Notes under the pieces: model-generated
The model's input: the letters and a program-made list of their open reading frames with translations, nothing else
What the model was told of the DNA's origin: nothing
The model's database searches: none
Assembly: GCA_963576785.1 (NCBI GenBank)
Contig: OY756143.1
Coordinates: forward strand, 3,073,710-3,137,709
Direction of reading: 5' to 3'
Origin: Chlorophyllum brunneum
Lineage: Eukaryota > Basidiomycota > Agaricomycetes > Agaricales > Agaricaceae
Length of the DNA stretch: 64,000 bases
Made by a program: the position numbers and the translations under genes
Part shown: in pieces, positions 12,901 to 25,271 of the stretch
How positions within the stretch are numbered: the stretch's first letter is position 1
Layout of the letters: each line of letters begins with the position of its first letter

Positions 12901-14424
12901 GTGATGCATTCTACATGCTCTCCCATGTCAATCGAGAGATCGTGTAGGTAACGTTGGACGGCCGGGTTCCGAAATTGGCCTGAGTACGAAAAGAATTAGT
13001 GAAACGAATGTAGATGTGCGTGAGAGGTAATTAATTACCTTTATATTCACTGAGGCAATGCCCCCAGTACTACCAAGTTCCAGTTGACGCATGGGCAGAT
13101 TTCATAATATAGGTCATCTCACCTGCAGGTCCTGTTTAAATGACAGGATCGATCCATTGACGGCCTCATCGTTGAACTCGGGAAACTCGCTAAGACACTG
13201 CAAAAATGCCCCAACGTCCTCGGCGAAAAGTTCCATCTGGGAAGGAAATTCCTCAACGTCGAGCGCCTCGTTAATGATTGGACGCATGATGTGAGACGAC
13301 GTCCTCGTTAGCCAGATGCGACTTCGGCGCATGCTGAGGTTCAAAGATTGAGCATCAAATACTGAATCTCTGGAGTCTCGCGAGATTCTTCGAGGGAATA
13401 AGGAAACAGCGTTTTGGCGGTAGAGAAAGAGAATTTGGGCCTGTCGTTCTCTGAGTCGGGAGGCTGAGGACAGTATAGCGATGGAACTGCCAAGTTGTCG
13501 TGCAGCGTTGGCGAAATTTCGCAACTATTTCCAGTGTTAATGGCATCGCTAAACGGATGGAAATGGTATATTATTCACCACTTTTTCGAAATTGCCCATT
13601 TGCCTAAGGGCATAAAGCGGCCAAATCACGGAAAAATTAACCTCAACCAGCAAGTGCAGTCATAAAGGTACCTACATGGAAAAGTTACTGAAGGCTTTTG
13701 CTCCAGTGTCTTGCAGGTATTCGTCAACAGAGGCTAAATAAACATGGCCTCGTCTGAGGTTCCAGCTCTAGAGTATAACCCTTACTCACGAACGTCTTGA
13801 TCGGCCTCGAAAATAGGTGTATGTTTTTTGTCTGGATGGGTGAAAAATTAGGGTCTTCAGACATCTTAGGGAAACTTACGCGTCGCTACCTCATCACTCT
13901 CCAGCAGCATTTCCACCAGATTCAGGATAGCCTTCCGGCGACCATCACCATGAACTTGAGGCTGCCCGTGCAAAAGGGCATTCGCATCCTCTCGAAAGGC
14001 TTCAGTAGATTCCGTACGCATCATAACATCCGACATAGTGGCGGTATCGTTCGGTCGTTTGACGAAACTTCGGACTGTACTTGACTTTGAGTTAGATGAA
14101 GGGGGAAAAGAATCGTATGGTACGTCGTAAACTCAGCCAGGTCAAGTGGATATATGTCGTAGTCCGTAGGGTATGATCCAGTAGCCGTCGCAACAGTAAA
14201 GTTGGAAAACAGGAACATGTGGAGGGTCGGTGTTCGTCATGCGGCACGGTTTCGGATCTTTGAATGAATAGTCCTTGAATCGATGGTTCGGGGTTTTTTT
14301 TGACGTAATTGTCAAACAAGCTAACCACTAATTCCTGTGGTGGGCAAGAAAACGTATTGACGATGAGTGTACAAAGGTGTTGGTATCTTGTTACATACCG
14401 GACAAGCTCACCATACACCCTCAT
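9950..14424 (-). CDS. WD40-repeat protein with N-terminal membrane/helical region
   Basis: A large multi-exon gene. Exons are recognisable in order: ELVVSLFDNYVKKNPEPS; FLFSNFTVATATG and YPLDLAEFT; NDTATMSDVMMRTE; GRRKAILNLVEMLLES; ARQLGSSIAILSSASRL; a hydrophobic block around 12774-12590 (MLNLSTMATLFSAITATT, SLVFSIAAAVNSLLGLSW); another around 12447 (VLTALTSFGLCAVSAWFA); then WD40 blades such as LAAHTALVKQLQFSLDGKF and GDICIWDTESGALLHH, SGNHDGTVRIWSKP. This architecture matches a conserved basidiomycete WD40 family whose role is undefined. The stop at 9950 is in the blade frame; a longer frame ending at 9940 is a shadow. The 5' end is uncertain: the frame changes between ...IQRSETVPH and MFLFSNF near 14220 without an obvious intron, so either a one-base indel or a missed splice occurs there. 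The start at 14424 (MRVYGELVR) is tentative. Confidence 0.65.
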
Positions 14425-15212
14425 TGAGTGCGGGTGGGGGCCATTGATAACTCATGTCTGCGCTTACATTCGTTGAGCTTTTTTGCAACGCAGGTTTGCC
14501 TTGGATATGTATCTGGATTGCCTCATATGAACCCCAAGGATCTGTGGAAGAGTATGGGATCTCACCCGGTGGGCCATGGCAAAACTATCCAGCGTGGCGG
14601 TTTCATGTAACGGAATGGCTGGACAGCACATGATCACCTCACCCGATGCATGGTGGAAACACGAGGTGACAAGAACTAACCATTCATAATGTTAGCGTCC
14701 ATTAGTATTCACATTTTCTTTCCTTTACGCTCATAGTTGACGGCGCTTGTTTCACAAATGGGTATGATTTGTTGTTGCGTGTGCGTGCGGGCCCAGCATG
14801 ACTGGCTGTGAAACCCCACCGGCTGCGGGAGGAGACCAGTCCCTCAATTTCTTCCTTCGACATCTGAAATTGTACCAATTGGAGACTATTCACAGGCTCA
14901 AGTGCCCGTTCATGCACCCACCTTTTCCCCTAGTCGATTTACATGCAGCGGTTTTCTTTGTGCGGCCGGTTTTTCTGTCGTTTCCAGCGAGCCCCCACAC
15001 TCCGTGAGTTCATACTAGGCCTTGTTCCGCTTGCTGATCCTCACGAAGGGCACGACGCATCGACAGTCTAAGTTTATCTTCAGAAGTCCTTCGATTACAC
15101 TGCCGTTTCCGCAAGCAATTTTGGTACAATAAGAAGACCCATGAAATGATTGAGCTGAAGCCTACTGTTCCCCTTCCTCGATATCTGCGAAACTGCAACC
15201 CAGCAAACAGAA
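14425..15212. other. Intergenic, possible 5' exon of WD40 gene
   Basis: On the minus strand around 14480-14590 a frame reads GEIPYSSTDPWGSYEAIQ and could be an upstream exon of the WD40 gene, but I found no consistent splice to 14424. Nothing else is supported. Confidence 0.3.
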
Positions 15213-15980
15213 ATGCCGTCGTTTGACACTACTTCATCCTCGTCTTCTTCGTCTTCCCTCCCCCCTTTTCACGATTCTGGGTCTCAATCCTCGTTTAGCG
15301 ACGATAGGAAGCCGAACAGTCCCCGCCTCGGTACTAACTCTATTGACCCTGCCGAGTATGTGCTGCCGGGTGCAACGCCCACCTCCTATTCCCTCTACGC
15401 CGTCGCTCGCGCCCAGATATACTATAGCCCACAGACGTCAAGGCATGGTCGCGCTCCTTCACTAGGTCTCAGCAAGCAACCCTGGAGCTCTAAAGACAAA
15501 AATAACAATAAAGAAAGTCAGTGGATCGACTCTCGTTTGAAGGGCACACTTGTATTTGGTCGAGATAAGCGATCCGCTACATCTCAGTCGGTCACTACAG
15601 AAGAGATCGTTGGTACAAGCCATAGGGAGGAGGAGAATGTAGGTGGAGAATGGTGGTTCCAGCTTGTAGACGAGGAGGCCATTAAAGTGGTGTGGAAATT
15701 CAAAATTCCGTGGGGATCAAGTGCAGAATTCGGTTACAAACTTAGTCGACCGCTATTCCATGTCTTTCAGGGGAGCGTAAGCATTTCTCCGGTTCTATTT
15801 CGATGTCCTCTTTATTGTGGTATTTCACAGAGTCGGAAATACGGTTTTTTGTTCGATGATGATACCGCATCCGTTATATTCTTGAGGGAAGTCGTGTCAT
15901 GGGCTACAACTTCGGTCGTAGATATGGCCTCGTGTGCGTTGCTAGCCCAGAACGTTGAACTTACTGGGCTAATCCTCTGA
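15213..15980 (+). CDS. WH1/EVH1-like domain protein
   Basis: Two exons, 15213-15776 and 15831-15980, give about 237 aa. The 54-nt intron is a multiple of three, so reading through it also stays open. After a Ser-rich N-terminus, residues about 50-75 (PTSYSLYAVARAQIYYS) and 105-215 (RLKGTLVFGRD, EWWFQLVDEEAIKVVWKFKIP, RPLFHVFQG, SRKYGFLFDDDTASVIFLREV) follow the WH1/EVH1 plan: a basic beta strand, a W-rich strand, then the F-G-F-x-F-D-D-x-x-A-x-x-F element before the closing helix. WH1 domains bind proline-rich partners in actin regulation (WASP, Ena/VASP). The C-terminus after REVVS may be mis-spliced, since homologues would continue. The domain call is from pattern and moderately sure. Confidence 0.6.
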   Translation: MPSFDTTSSSSSSSSLPPFHDSGSQSSFSDDRKPNSPRLGTNSIDPAEYVLPGATPTSYSLYAVARAQIYYSPQTSRHGRAPSLGLSKQPWSSKDKNNNKESQWIDSRLKGTLVFGRDKRSATSQSVTTEEIVGTSHREEENVGGEWWFQLVDEEAIKVVWKFKIPWGSSAEFGYKLSRPLFHVFQGSVSISPVLFRCPLYCGISQSRKYGFLFDDDTASVIFLREVVSWATTSVVDMASCALLAQNVELTGLIL

Positions 15981-16694
15981 CCATAGCCCAGGTGACCAGA
16001 AAAGACCTTCATCATAAGTTCAGGTTGGACAAGATTTTATTCCGCAAACGAGTATAATCGTGCCATTTTCTCGAACGTCGCTCGGTTCTATGATTCTGGT
16101 CCCGTGACAGCTGAGCTCGGAGGCGAAAATTTCGCCTTGGTGGACGGATTTAATGTATGAGACTATTGGTATATGGAACATTCAGAAGCATAAAGTATGC
16201 TATTGTAAAGACTGCGGTTGTGCTATTCGACTGGTCAATGCTTTTAGCACTTTGGAAAGTCACACGCTCCTGAACCTACCCTCTTATTCGTTTCGCCCCG
16301 CACGGATTCTTTCAATTGTAGATGTCAAAAGCCAATCCGTCGCCAACAACGCCCCGCATTCTTTGAACAAAATGATTTCTAGAGACTCCTGTTTAAGTTG
16401 GTTTTGATAGGCCTGACCTAGTACGGCGTGGTGTTATGGGTTCAGTTTATGAACTTTTTAACCACCCTACATGCGGTGACCCGTCTCGAAAGACACTTAA
16501 GCAACACCCCTGTGCCAGTGTGCAGCGAAGCGCTCTGATACTCACGTGGTTGTTCAAGATAATGGTTGTCGGTTTTAAACACTATTTCTTCCCTCCACCA
16601 TTTCCCTCACACCAGACTCGTTTCTGAGAAAGGTATGTCCTTCCCCGTTTACAAAAATTCGTTTGACTTTTCTGATTCGTGAAGCTCGCGTATT
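15981..16694. other. Intergenic, no supported gene
   Basis: One open frame near 16153-16407 contains CYCKDCGCAI but no conserved second zinc-ligand pair. Nothing else was found. Confidence 0.35.
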
Positions 16695-17626
16695 ATGGAC
16701 ACCCCTATCCCGTCTACCCGACAGCTTTCCTCTGTATTTTCCTGCCACTCTCTCTACACTCACTCACCTGAATTTTTCTCTGTTCCAAAATATCGCCACC
16801 CATCAGAATACGACCTTCCCTACCAAGACGTCGAAATTCAAACCTCGGACAAGGTCTCGTTACATTGTTACCTCATTGAATATCAAGAACCCAAAGCGAT
16901 CGGGGTGACGTTTCACGGAAATGCGATGGATCATGGCGGTCTGGTTTATCACGCACGTCATCATTTTTTGATGAAGTGCAGTGTGTTGACGGTTTCATAT
17001 CGGGGATATGGAAGTAGTGGGGGTACTTCTTCGGAGGGAGGTGCGTACTTTCGTGGTCTTTTGAATCGGGTGAGGAAGGTTGATAGTGGTATGACATTGT
17101 GTAGGAGTACAGGAAGCTGCCCAAGGGGCCATCGATTATGTTTCAAACCACGAGCACCTCTCCCAGCTACCTATCGTATGTACCTACTCGTCATACATGA
17201 ATTTGGGACTCAAACTCCTAGATAGTAATATGGCCTCTCTTTAGGGGTGCAGTCCCAACTGACGTCACGAGTAAAAACGCGGACAAGGTCTGTGCTTATC
17301 TCCTAGCTTCAGGAATACTCGGTATCTCCCGCACATTCACGGATCACAGGTCTTATTATCGAAAACACGTTCACATCCATCCCCAACATCGTCCGCCACT
17401 GGCCTGTCATTGGCCTCTTCCCCCCATATGTACCCAACGCTGGAACTCTGCTTCCAAAACGCCTCTCATCCCAACTACAGTACCCATCATATTTTGCTCA
17501 GGGAGATGTGATAGGGTTGTTTCGCCACCGTACATGGACAAATTGCAAAACGGAGGGGCAGAAAAGGAAGATGATTTGAGTACTTGGGGATGCTTGGCGC
17601 GTCAAAGAGCGCTGAAAACCCCATAG
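16695..17626 (+). pseudogene. BEM46-like alpha/beta-hydrolase, probably broken
   Basis: The first exon (from 16695) encodes YRHPSEYDLPYQDVEIQTSD, then GVTFHGNAMDHGG (the HG oxyanion-side strand) and VSYRGYGSSGGTSSEGG. This is the signature order of ABHD13/BEM46-type membrane-associated serine hydrolases. Further on, in other frames, come AAQGAIDYVSNHEHLSQLPIV, TDVTSKNADK, LIIENTFTSIPNIVRHWPVIG and, near 17490-17560, CDRVVSPPYMDKL, which corresponds to the catalytic-Asp loop. The nucleophile elbow appears as YGLSLG near 17229-17247, but the following GGAV lies in another frame, consistent with a one-base loss. Several frame changes lack convincing introns. It is therefore called a decaying gene; sequencing error is the alternative. 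Confidence 0.55.
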
Positions 17627-18392
17627 AGGGAGGAGAGTGGACACCACCACAAAACGATACATTTATTGAGTTTCCTTAGGGAGGGCATTGTAAGTCCATT
17701 CTCCGATCGTATTGTCTTAATACCGAGCCACGTTTTGCAGCAAACACGTTTACCCGGCCACCGTATTGGGCCCGTATTAATGTTTTCGTAACCCAATGTT
17801 TATCTTCACGAACATGATTTTAGGACAACTATTTAGAGATGACCGTAATCTTTGACTAACTTGCTTGGTATAATTCTTTCTTCTCCTCTTGGGCTGTGTA
17901 TATTAATGAACCATATATTACGACTGAAATTCTGGATGGGGTCTCGGAAGACTATTTGACCACGACAGTTGGTTCGCCTTTGGTTCAGGTAATACAGGGT
18001 TATTGTTATTAGGACGTCGACTTGACGACGGGGAGCAAGGGTCCCCCCTGAAAACCAGAATGCCCCTTCACCTGCTGTCTTGCTTGGTTCGTCGGGGTTC
18101 ACTCAAGCAGATACCTCTTCTACACCCATCGATGCTGGTTGGTGTTGTTGGGCAATTGTGACTTAGCATGGGACAACGGAGAAAGGTTATAGGCAAATAC
18201 ACAAACTGTCCCCCGGAATCCTCCATTGAAACGTGAAGGAAGAATGTTGGGGCTGCGTTTGAAGTACTGAACTCTTTCTGAGAAATGCACTAAGCCTTTG
18301 GATGTCTCGATGCACTAGAATAACACAAATATAGCGGTATAATGTTGAACAACGGGAATAATATTATCTTGAACAGGTTCGAAGTATCTTCC
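17627..18392. other. Intergenic, no supported gene
   Basis: Short open frames only. No repeat or RNA structure was recognised. Confidence 0.4.
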
Positions 18393-19920
18393 TCACGCTA
18401 ATTCACTATTCGCACCGCCTCCATGAACAGTGTGCCTAAACTGAAGGCTTTCGTCCACATTAATTGTACCGAACGCATTGCTGGAAGAGTGGTGCTCTTC
18501 GTGTCCATATTTGCGAATGTGTAGGATAATTCGACACGAGACAATGCTGAGTAGGAAGTTCGGAACGCTAAGGGTAACATAGAACTTAGTGGGGCCCTCT
18601 TTAGAAACCACGTAACAATAAACGAACCGGAAGGACAGTTCACGTATCAAGTTCTCGGTCGAAAACCACAGGATGATACTTGACGAGGAGACAACTGCAG
18701 CCCAACGGTCCTTTTAAGTCCTCATCACCAACTCTGGAGGTGGTCAACTCACCCAAAGATATCAAGTAGTAAACCAGTGCGTCGCCATAGATCTTTCTCA
18801 TCAGCCAGTTTTGACTCTCTTTGTACTTTCTGAATTTGGCCCAACAGATTACAAGAAAGAGGACTAGGATGGTTCAGAAACCTTCGGGTTCTGGGGGTGG
18901 GAAGGGGCTTACTAGTTTCAAAAACGATTGAAGCGATCATGCCAGCAATAGCATATGTGTCTTCCGCGGCTGACGAAGTAGTCTGTAAACATGCGGGGAG
19001 GAAACCAGGAAGCGGGGATCGGATAACTGTAAGTCGTCTCATATTAGATGAACTATCACATGGCTGCCAGTGCAACTCCTCCACCTGAAAGACGTTTCTG
19101 GAGTGCACCTATAGTAGTTAACGCGGCCGCACAAACGACCTACGCAGAGTTAGTACTATGTGAAGTAAGATAGGAAAGGATGGAGCCCACGATTCCGAAT
19201 ATCGAGAGCAGAGCTGCACTAAGCTTTGATTGCCCCAGTAAACCATAGGCCCTAAAGATGAGGAGAACTAGAAATGGTACAGGTCCAGCGAAAATATGCA
19301 CTGGATTAATAATCGTGCTCACATTCAGCGGTCAAGTTTCCTAAACCACTTGACCATAAACTGACTCGTAGAATCTGAGTGCATACCTATTACCCACAAA
19401 CCGTCTTCAGTATATTAATATCATTGAGCATGTAGGAGGATTTACCCCGATTGAGGGAAATGATAGCGCGGCAACTAGGATGTGGCTGTAAGCCAACAAT
19501 AAGTCCAAGAAATGTGGGAGATGAAGCTAGTCACTAGATATATCCATGGCCCCACCAATGAAGGGAAAATACCGAGTGACCAAGTAGATAATTTTGATTG
19601 GACTCCATGGTGCTGGCCAAAGGAAATCCACCTGTGACTGGGCTTGAGTCTATCGTATTGGCAGAGGCATCACCGCGCACCTCTTCGGGAAATGTGTGGA
19701 GATAGTCGACCAGGTAGAGTGTAATCATTGCAACTATGGCATCAATTTATTAGGTTACTGACTTTGTGAAAGCGCGATGCATTGTCACCTTGGGAATACT
19801 AGCAAATTAAGATTATAATGAAAATTCTTTGAGGACTGGTAGAGTGGGTTATGAACGGCTCACCCTTAGTGCGCTTGATTGCTGGACTGTTTCAATCAAG
19901 ATTTTGACAGTTGCATCCAT
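18393..19920 (-). CDS. DUF6533 membrane protein, copy 1
   Basis: The exons agree with the two copies at 27222 and 30369. Exon 1 (19920-19864, 57 nt) encodes MDATVKILIETVQQSSALR. A 10-nt microexon (19798-19789) supplies Y-S-Q. The next exon gives VAMITLYLVDYLHTFPEE, then VDFLWPAPWSPIKIIYLVTR and GGAMDIS, which is the core DUF6533 motif ('YD.L.TF..EV.L.W..PWS..K.L...NRY'). An 18-nt exon (19340-19323) follows, then FLLIFRAYGLLGQSKLSAALL. The C-terminal part is ILWFSTENLIRELSFR and a final exon with SCRIILHIRKYGHE, ending ELA at 18393. The product is a predicted multi-TM protein of unknown function, common and expanded in Agaricomycetes. The microexons make automated prediction likely to fail here. 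Confidence 0.75.
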
Positions 19921-22900
19921 TGTAGTGTTATGCGAGAGAATGAGAGAATATGGACCTTTTGAGTTTTCGCCACTGCGGATTCGGCAGCTACTTATACTCT
20001 GTACACTATTTGGGTCAACAGTGGAGATCTACAGTTTGGACAAAGCGCTACACTACCAATGTTATCCACGCAAGATGACTTTGGTATCACTGACTGTGTG
20101 ATCGCCAACAATCCATGAAACCCGAGGTCTGAAGGCTGATCTTGGGCCCATGATCATATCTACCATGTGAATCGATGCACAGGTCATATGCATCGCTTCC
20201 TATTTCCAAAAACAAGCGGATCATATGTCAATTGATACGGTGATAACAGGTCCTGTCAGGAAAGAAGTGACCAGAGGGTGTTGAGGTACAGGGAAATTTG
20301 TTTCCTGGGATCAATCACCTAGACACTGTGAACTGACAAGATGGTGATATTTGGTTGATGGTTCTCCGCCTCCGAGTCTACGATAAGCTCCGACTCGTCA
20401 CAATTTTGGGCTATCATCAGCCTGCCGACTCACTGGTTTTGATCCATCAGGCATGGACACAGATCATATAACATACTCGCTTTGTTTTAATCCCTCTTCA
20501 CACTGTGAATTCAGCTTTCGCACAGAGCCTGCTTATCAATGATTATCTCATAGTCCTGCGAATGTGATAGTGGTCCTGGTATGAAGATTGAACCCGGCAT
20601 TATTTAGTAGGACACGCAATTTTATGCTGGCAGTCAATACGGGTAATGGCCAAGGTTCGCCTACATTGCTATGGCCAAAGCGTATTCAGCCTTTGGTGAA
20701 TGCAAACAGTGCTCGAAAGTGGCCACGGGACACACGAAACATTAACATGAAATCTGGAAATCTCATGCGGCTTCGCACAGCCCAAGTGCCTTAATCATTC
20801 TCCGGCTAATATGCCTCCTGCTGGGTGTTAATCCAATCCCATCGAGAAGAAGCACAATCACTGACTGATGATGGCTATTCAAAGAACATGAAAATGTCCT
20901 TTTTATATTTCTATGCACTTTTGCGCCTTCTGGCTGTGGCCCTGAATCACGTCGGATGCCAAGGATTACACAGACCGTGGTTGAAGCCTTGATCAAAAGG
21001 GCGAAGCAGCTTGTCAGCCCTTGTTCGGGGGGTCTTGACCGACACATCTGCTCTGCCAAGCCAACTGATTGGTCTTGATACATCCCAGCAGTTGGGAGTT
21101 AAATCACTCTCTGGCTCACCGCATACCCTCCACAGAAACATGGTTTTTCCAAGTTGCCTCCGAGCAACTCAGACAGATTGCCTTTACCCACCTCACCTCA
21201 AACCCTCATTGAGATGATAAATATATCCGCGTTTTTCTAACTTCTAGTGGCTGAAATCTCAGTTATGCCCCCAACCCTGGACATGTATCGTGTGGAATGG
21301 GGGCATGTCCTAGCTTCTCACTTACCGGATTCATCATACCAACAGAAAGATTTCCATCAACTTGAGCAACTCACCACTGCCCCGATACACAGCCTCGATT
21401 TAGTCAACCCCACTTAGGATCCACGGGGTCAACCCCAAAATTAGTGCATTATCACACAAGAAGCTTGAGGCTTGAGACAGCGCCAAATTTCCAAATTACG
21501 GTACGGTTTTGTGAATTAGCGTCATTGAAGTTCAACGAGGAGAATACGCTGGCGTTCGAACGGGTTGTAAGTGACGGCCTGAGGAGTGTTCTGTGTCGTT
21601 GTCCGAGTGCCCACGAGGTCCTGGTCAAAATTTTCATATTTGTTTAGCCTCATAGAGATAGAAGGAGCCATTGTTCCCTATGTTTCGCAGAGACAGATGA
21701 TGAGCGAATCAGTCTCATCAACTCAGCTGATACAGACATACCTCCAGAGTAGCAAAGCGCGCGAGATTCCACCCGGCTTGTTGATCCGGAGGGATTGTTA
21801 GTGCATTGTTGGTTGATGATCACCGTCCCAGAAGTTGGTCTGCTCGGCTGCGAGGTGAGATGCGTGGGCCTCGGCTTTCGGAGCAAGTTAAATTTAGCTG
21901 CTATCCGAAGTGCGGCACTATGCTGCCTTGATACGATGACGGGAAGTGGAAGTAATGATTCATATTGGCAAAGGCACACTTGGAAGGATGATCTTACCAA
22001 CCTGGTAGGGGATGAACGCCCACATGCTCACAACTACGATTAGAAGATTACTTTTTGGTGCTGAGCAGCTGGATATGTCTCAGGGAATCCAGAGTGCTTA
22101 GCGACTGCTTTGGGAAGCGGCTTCGGCACAACGGGTACCGCGGAGCAACAAGGTGATTAATGGAGTGAGTACTAGCTGATATAGTGAACCATATGTTATG
22201 CCAACGAAATCCGGGGTAGAAGATGTACTAGTGGTAGCCGCGCTCCATAAATAGGTTCACATTAGTGAAATTTCCACGCAGGCTCAAGCGTGCACTGTGG
22301 CTGTGATGTACGTACGAGCGTCAAACTTGTGCAAAAAGGGGCGTTATTCGCCCTGAAGGAAGGTGATATTTGAAGGGCGGTGGATAGAGATGCTGTGGGT
22401 CATTGATGTGAAAACCGGGGCCTGAGTGTCCGTTACTCTCGCAATTGTAAGCGCATTGTCTCCTGGGTCTCCGTGATCAAGGACAAAGGTATATGTCGCC
22501 CTTCTCCCGCTTTAGTAATTTCCATTAGCGTCGACTCCAAGACCTAATGGAACGTATTAGTAGCCACTATGACAAAGAAGGCGGATGGATGACCGTTTTA
22601 CCCAAGCGCATGTCTCCCGTAAGTTAATCTTCGTAAGCTATACTACAATCTCAAGGAAGAAAACGTCAGTCTTACTCGAGGTTCATAAGCGTAGCATGTC
22701 TACCCCGGGTCGTCATTTCGACCCACCCTGATTAACCTATGATACGTCACCTCCCACTTCCACCATGATTTGAGATCACCAGGAAAAGCGGTGTTCTTGG
22801 CAGGAGTACCGGATCCGTTTAAGCTCGGTGAGAGACGCTGAGATCACCTCTGCTACTTGGCTTCCTTTCTGCGTTGCTTTGACATTAGGTCGACGGGGGT

Positions 22901-25271
22901 AAATGACTGTAAGCGGAGGCACAGAGGCCGATTCTTGGTATGCGTTATCCTAAGGTCTTTTGCCCCCACATCTATCTGTCAAGCGGGGGTGGTTCGATTT
23001 CAGTTGTCAAATGAAAGTCAACCCGATCAACCTACATAAATTACACATTCGTTCTATGACGTTGATGACAGCAAGCCCTTTGCTTGGAAGCCTATACGAT
23101 CACGAATCATGAAATCACTCTGTGTTGGTAATCCACGAGTCTCTACGAAACCAGTCTGTGAAGATCGAGAACGAGTTAACGGTTATATCAGCTGGAAAAC
23201 GTCTGGAATCCTAGTACCATGTGGAAGCTTGAGTGTGTATGGTGTACTTGCCCGCAACTGAGGTCTTCGTGACGAGAGGAATTCACTGGGTCATGGAATC
23301 CACGGAAGCATCAAAGAACTACGAAGGTCGTCTATAATGGAAGGACCTTTGATGAACAAACACATATGTTGGCAATGATGAAACAGCCTGGGAACTGGCT
23401 TAAATCCGTCATATAATCTGGATATTGCTGCCACGCATGGGCATTCGTCAGGTCGTGAGCTCAGGAAGTGCGTGAGCACTACCTTTATATATATTACGAC
23501 TGCCTCAATTAGTATCGGACAGAGTCAGGTTTGAACGTGTATCCGCTCGGTAAGCTGGCACGTTGGATATCCTATTCTCCCGGGGGACTACATTGTACGA
23601 CCAAACAACACTCAGGTCAGGATGGTGCACAGGAGAGGAGTCCGAGGCAAACGTATGTTCTAAATGGACTTTTGGCTCCACACCTAATTTTAGGGGTTAT
23701 TCCATCCGTTGTATTGGGGTCGACTGGGGCATTACACCCATCCCAGCGCCTGGTTCAGGAAAAAGGGTATGTTACGACCATCCAAGAACATATCGGATGG
23801 CACGATCGTGGACATCTCGCAACGTTGGTAGGGTGGATAAACGAAACGCTGGCAGGCAGTTCGGCTCTTCGTCGTGCAAGTACAGGACGCTGATATTGCT
23901 GACCATGATAGTGATCTCTGCGTAGTGAGCACCAGTGCGAGAATTTTCAGGGACGAATACCTTCTCTAGAACGTCCTGTCCCCCTAATGCTTGGTCTCCA
24001 CACCGTGTATTCCAAGACTGCATTTATCGAGCTTCTGGAGCATGTCGTGTCAAAGCAGCTAGTTGGGTTTCACCATCTGCTTAACCCTGCTCCTGTGAGA
24101 TGGCGAGAGGACATCAGAGTGTATGGCCGAGTCATTTCAGTGCGAGAGATTTCCAGGGAACCAACACTGGAGAGGCGGGGATCATTGACGTTCAGAGACA
24201 CAGAAGTATATTGTTCCGTCAGAGGCTTGACGCACCAAGGATGGTATTCGTGATATCATGGCTGTCAACTTCTGTTCACACGACGAACCCACCACGGTGG
24301 AGTCATTCTCATGATTCTGGAACATATTCGACCCGACTATCTTCTTGTTATGGCGAACATTGCAAACTTTCTTTTTATATTACTGAGCAGATGACTCATA
24401 GACATGTTTGCGGTATAATCCCTTGCGAGGATGCAGGCTTGTACTCTGTGCAGCGCACCAGCGACGGGAAATTGTTACCACTAAAATTGCGCGTTTTGGT
24501 GTCGTCTGGGTCAAGAAGGCTGCTACTCTGTCTCAGTGGACGCTCTCACACGCAGCCGTACCGTCGGTGTGGGCTCGGGGAGAATGTCATAATCCGAAGT
24601 TCGAATTTTAAAAACCACCATCCGTGGGTTGGTCTTGCTTAACTTGACCTGGTCACGTTGATAAAAACGAGATCCGTGTTTTGAATTAGTGCCATCATAC
24701 CTTGCTCTTGAAACGGTTCAAGGCTGGTCCCCAGAACTTCGCGAGGGAGCGCTACCACGAGTAAAGCTTATGAGGGTTCGGGTGTCAGTGCCATTCTATT
24801 TGTGTCTATTGATATCGAAGCTGTCGATGGGAACTTGTTTACCGCCCTACATTCTAGCGTTGCTCTCCCTCCCTCGACAATCAAACTTTTGGGTCGTCGC
24901 TGCATTCTCTACTCCTCGTCAAGATATTAAGGTTTTCGCACACGGTTACCTGCTGGATCAGATGCCCAGACCCTTGATATGGAGGGTATGTCGAACGACT
25001 TCCCTGCTCGCAGGCTCAGACGTGACGCCACTTCTTATTATTCCAGACCCCTTTCTTTCCGCCTCATCCCGATAATGCTGACCTCATCAAGTCCCCTTCG
25101 ACACGGAGTGTAGTTATTTCTAGACGCGGCCGTAATAGTAGTCGCTAAATATTCACCCGGACCATGAGCCTTCAACACTTTGGGAAAGTGGGAACTGGTA
25201 CATAAGCCATTTCGACCCCTAGTCTCCGCCAGTTCTTGAACGCCCCCGCACCCCCCATATCGCGTTTAGAA
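19921..25271. other. 5.3 kb gene-poor region
   Basis: No stretch on either strand could be tied to a family. Longer open frames (20763-21083, 23531-23925, 24100-24642, 24689-25075) overlap each other on both strands, lack conserved motifs and have no convincing introns. A minus-strand LLNNAG at about 20600 hints at a short-chain dehydrogenase relic but stands alone. The right end should carry the promoter of the 25272 gene. Confidence 0.35.

Noticed and set aside
16153..16407. C2H2 or zinc-binding protein (CYCKDCGCAI)
   Set aside because: No second ligand pair at a suitable distance and no splice support.
20590..20760. Short-chain dehydrogenase relic (LLNNAG on the minus strand)
   Set aside because: Only one short motif; no Rossmann GxxxGxG or YxxxK segment in any frame nearby.
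23531..23925. Two overlapping 120-aa frames plus antisense frames
   Set aside because: Three frames are open at once, typical of chance in GC-balanced intergenic DNA.
24100..24642. 180-aa open frame
   Set aside because: No motif, overlapping open frames on the same strand, no introns in a genome where most genes have them.
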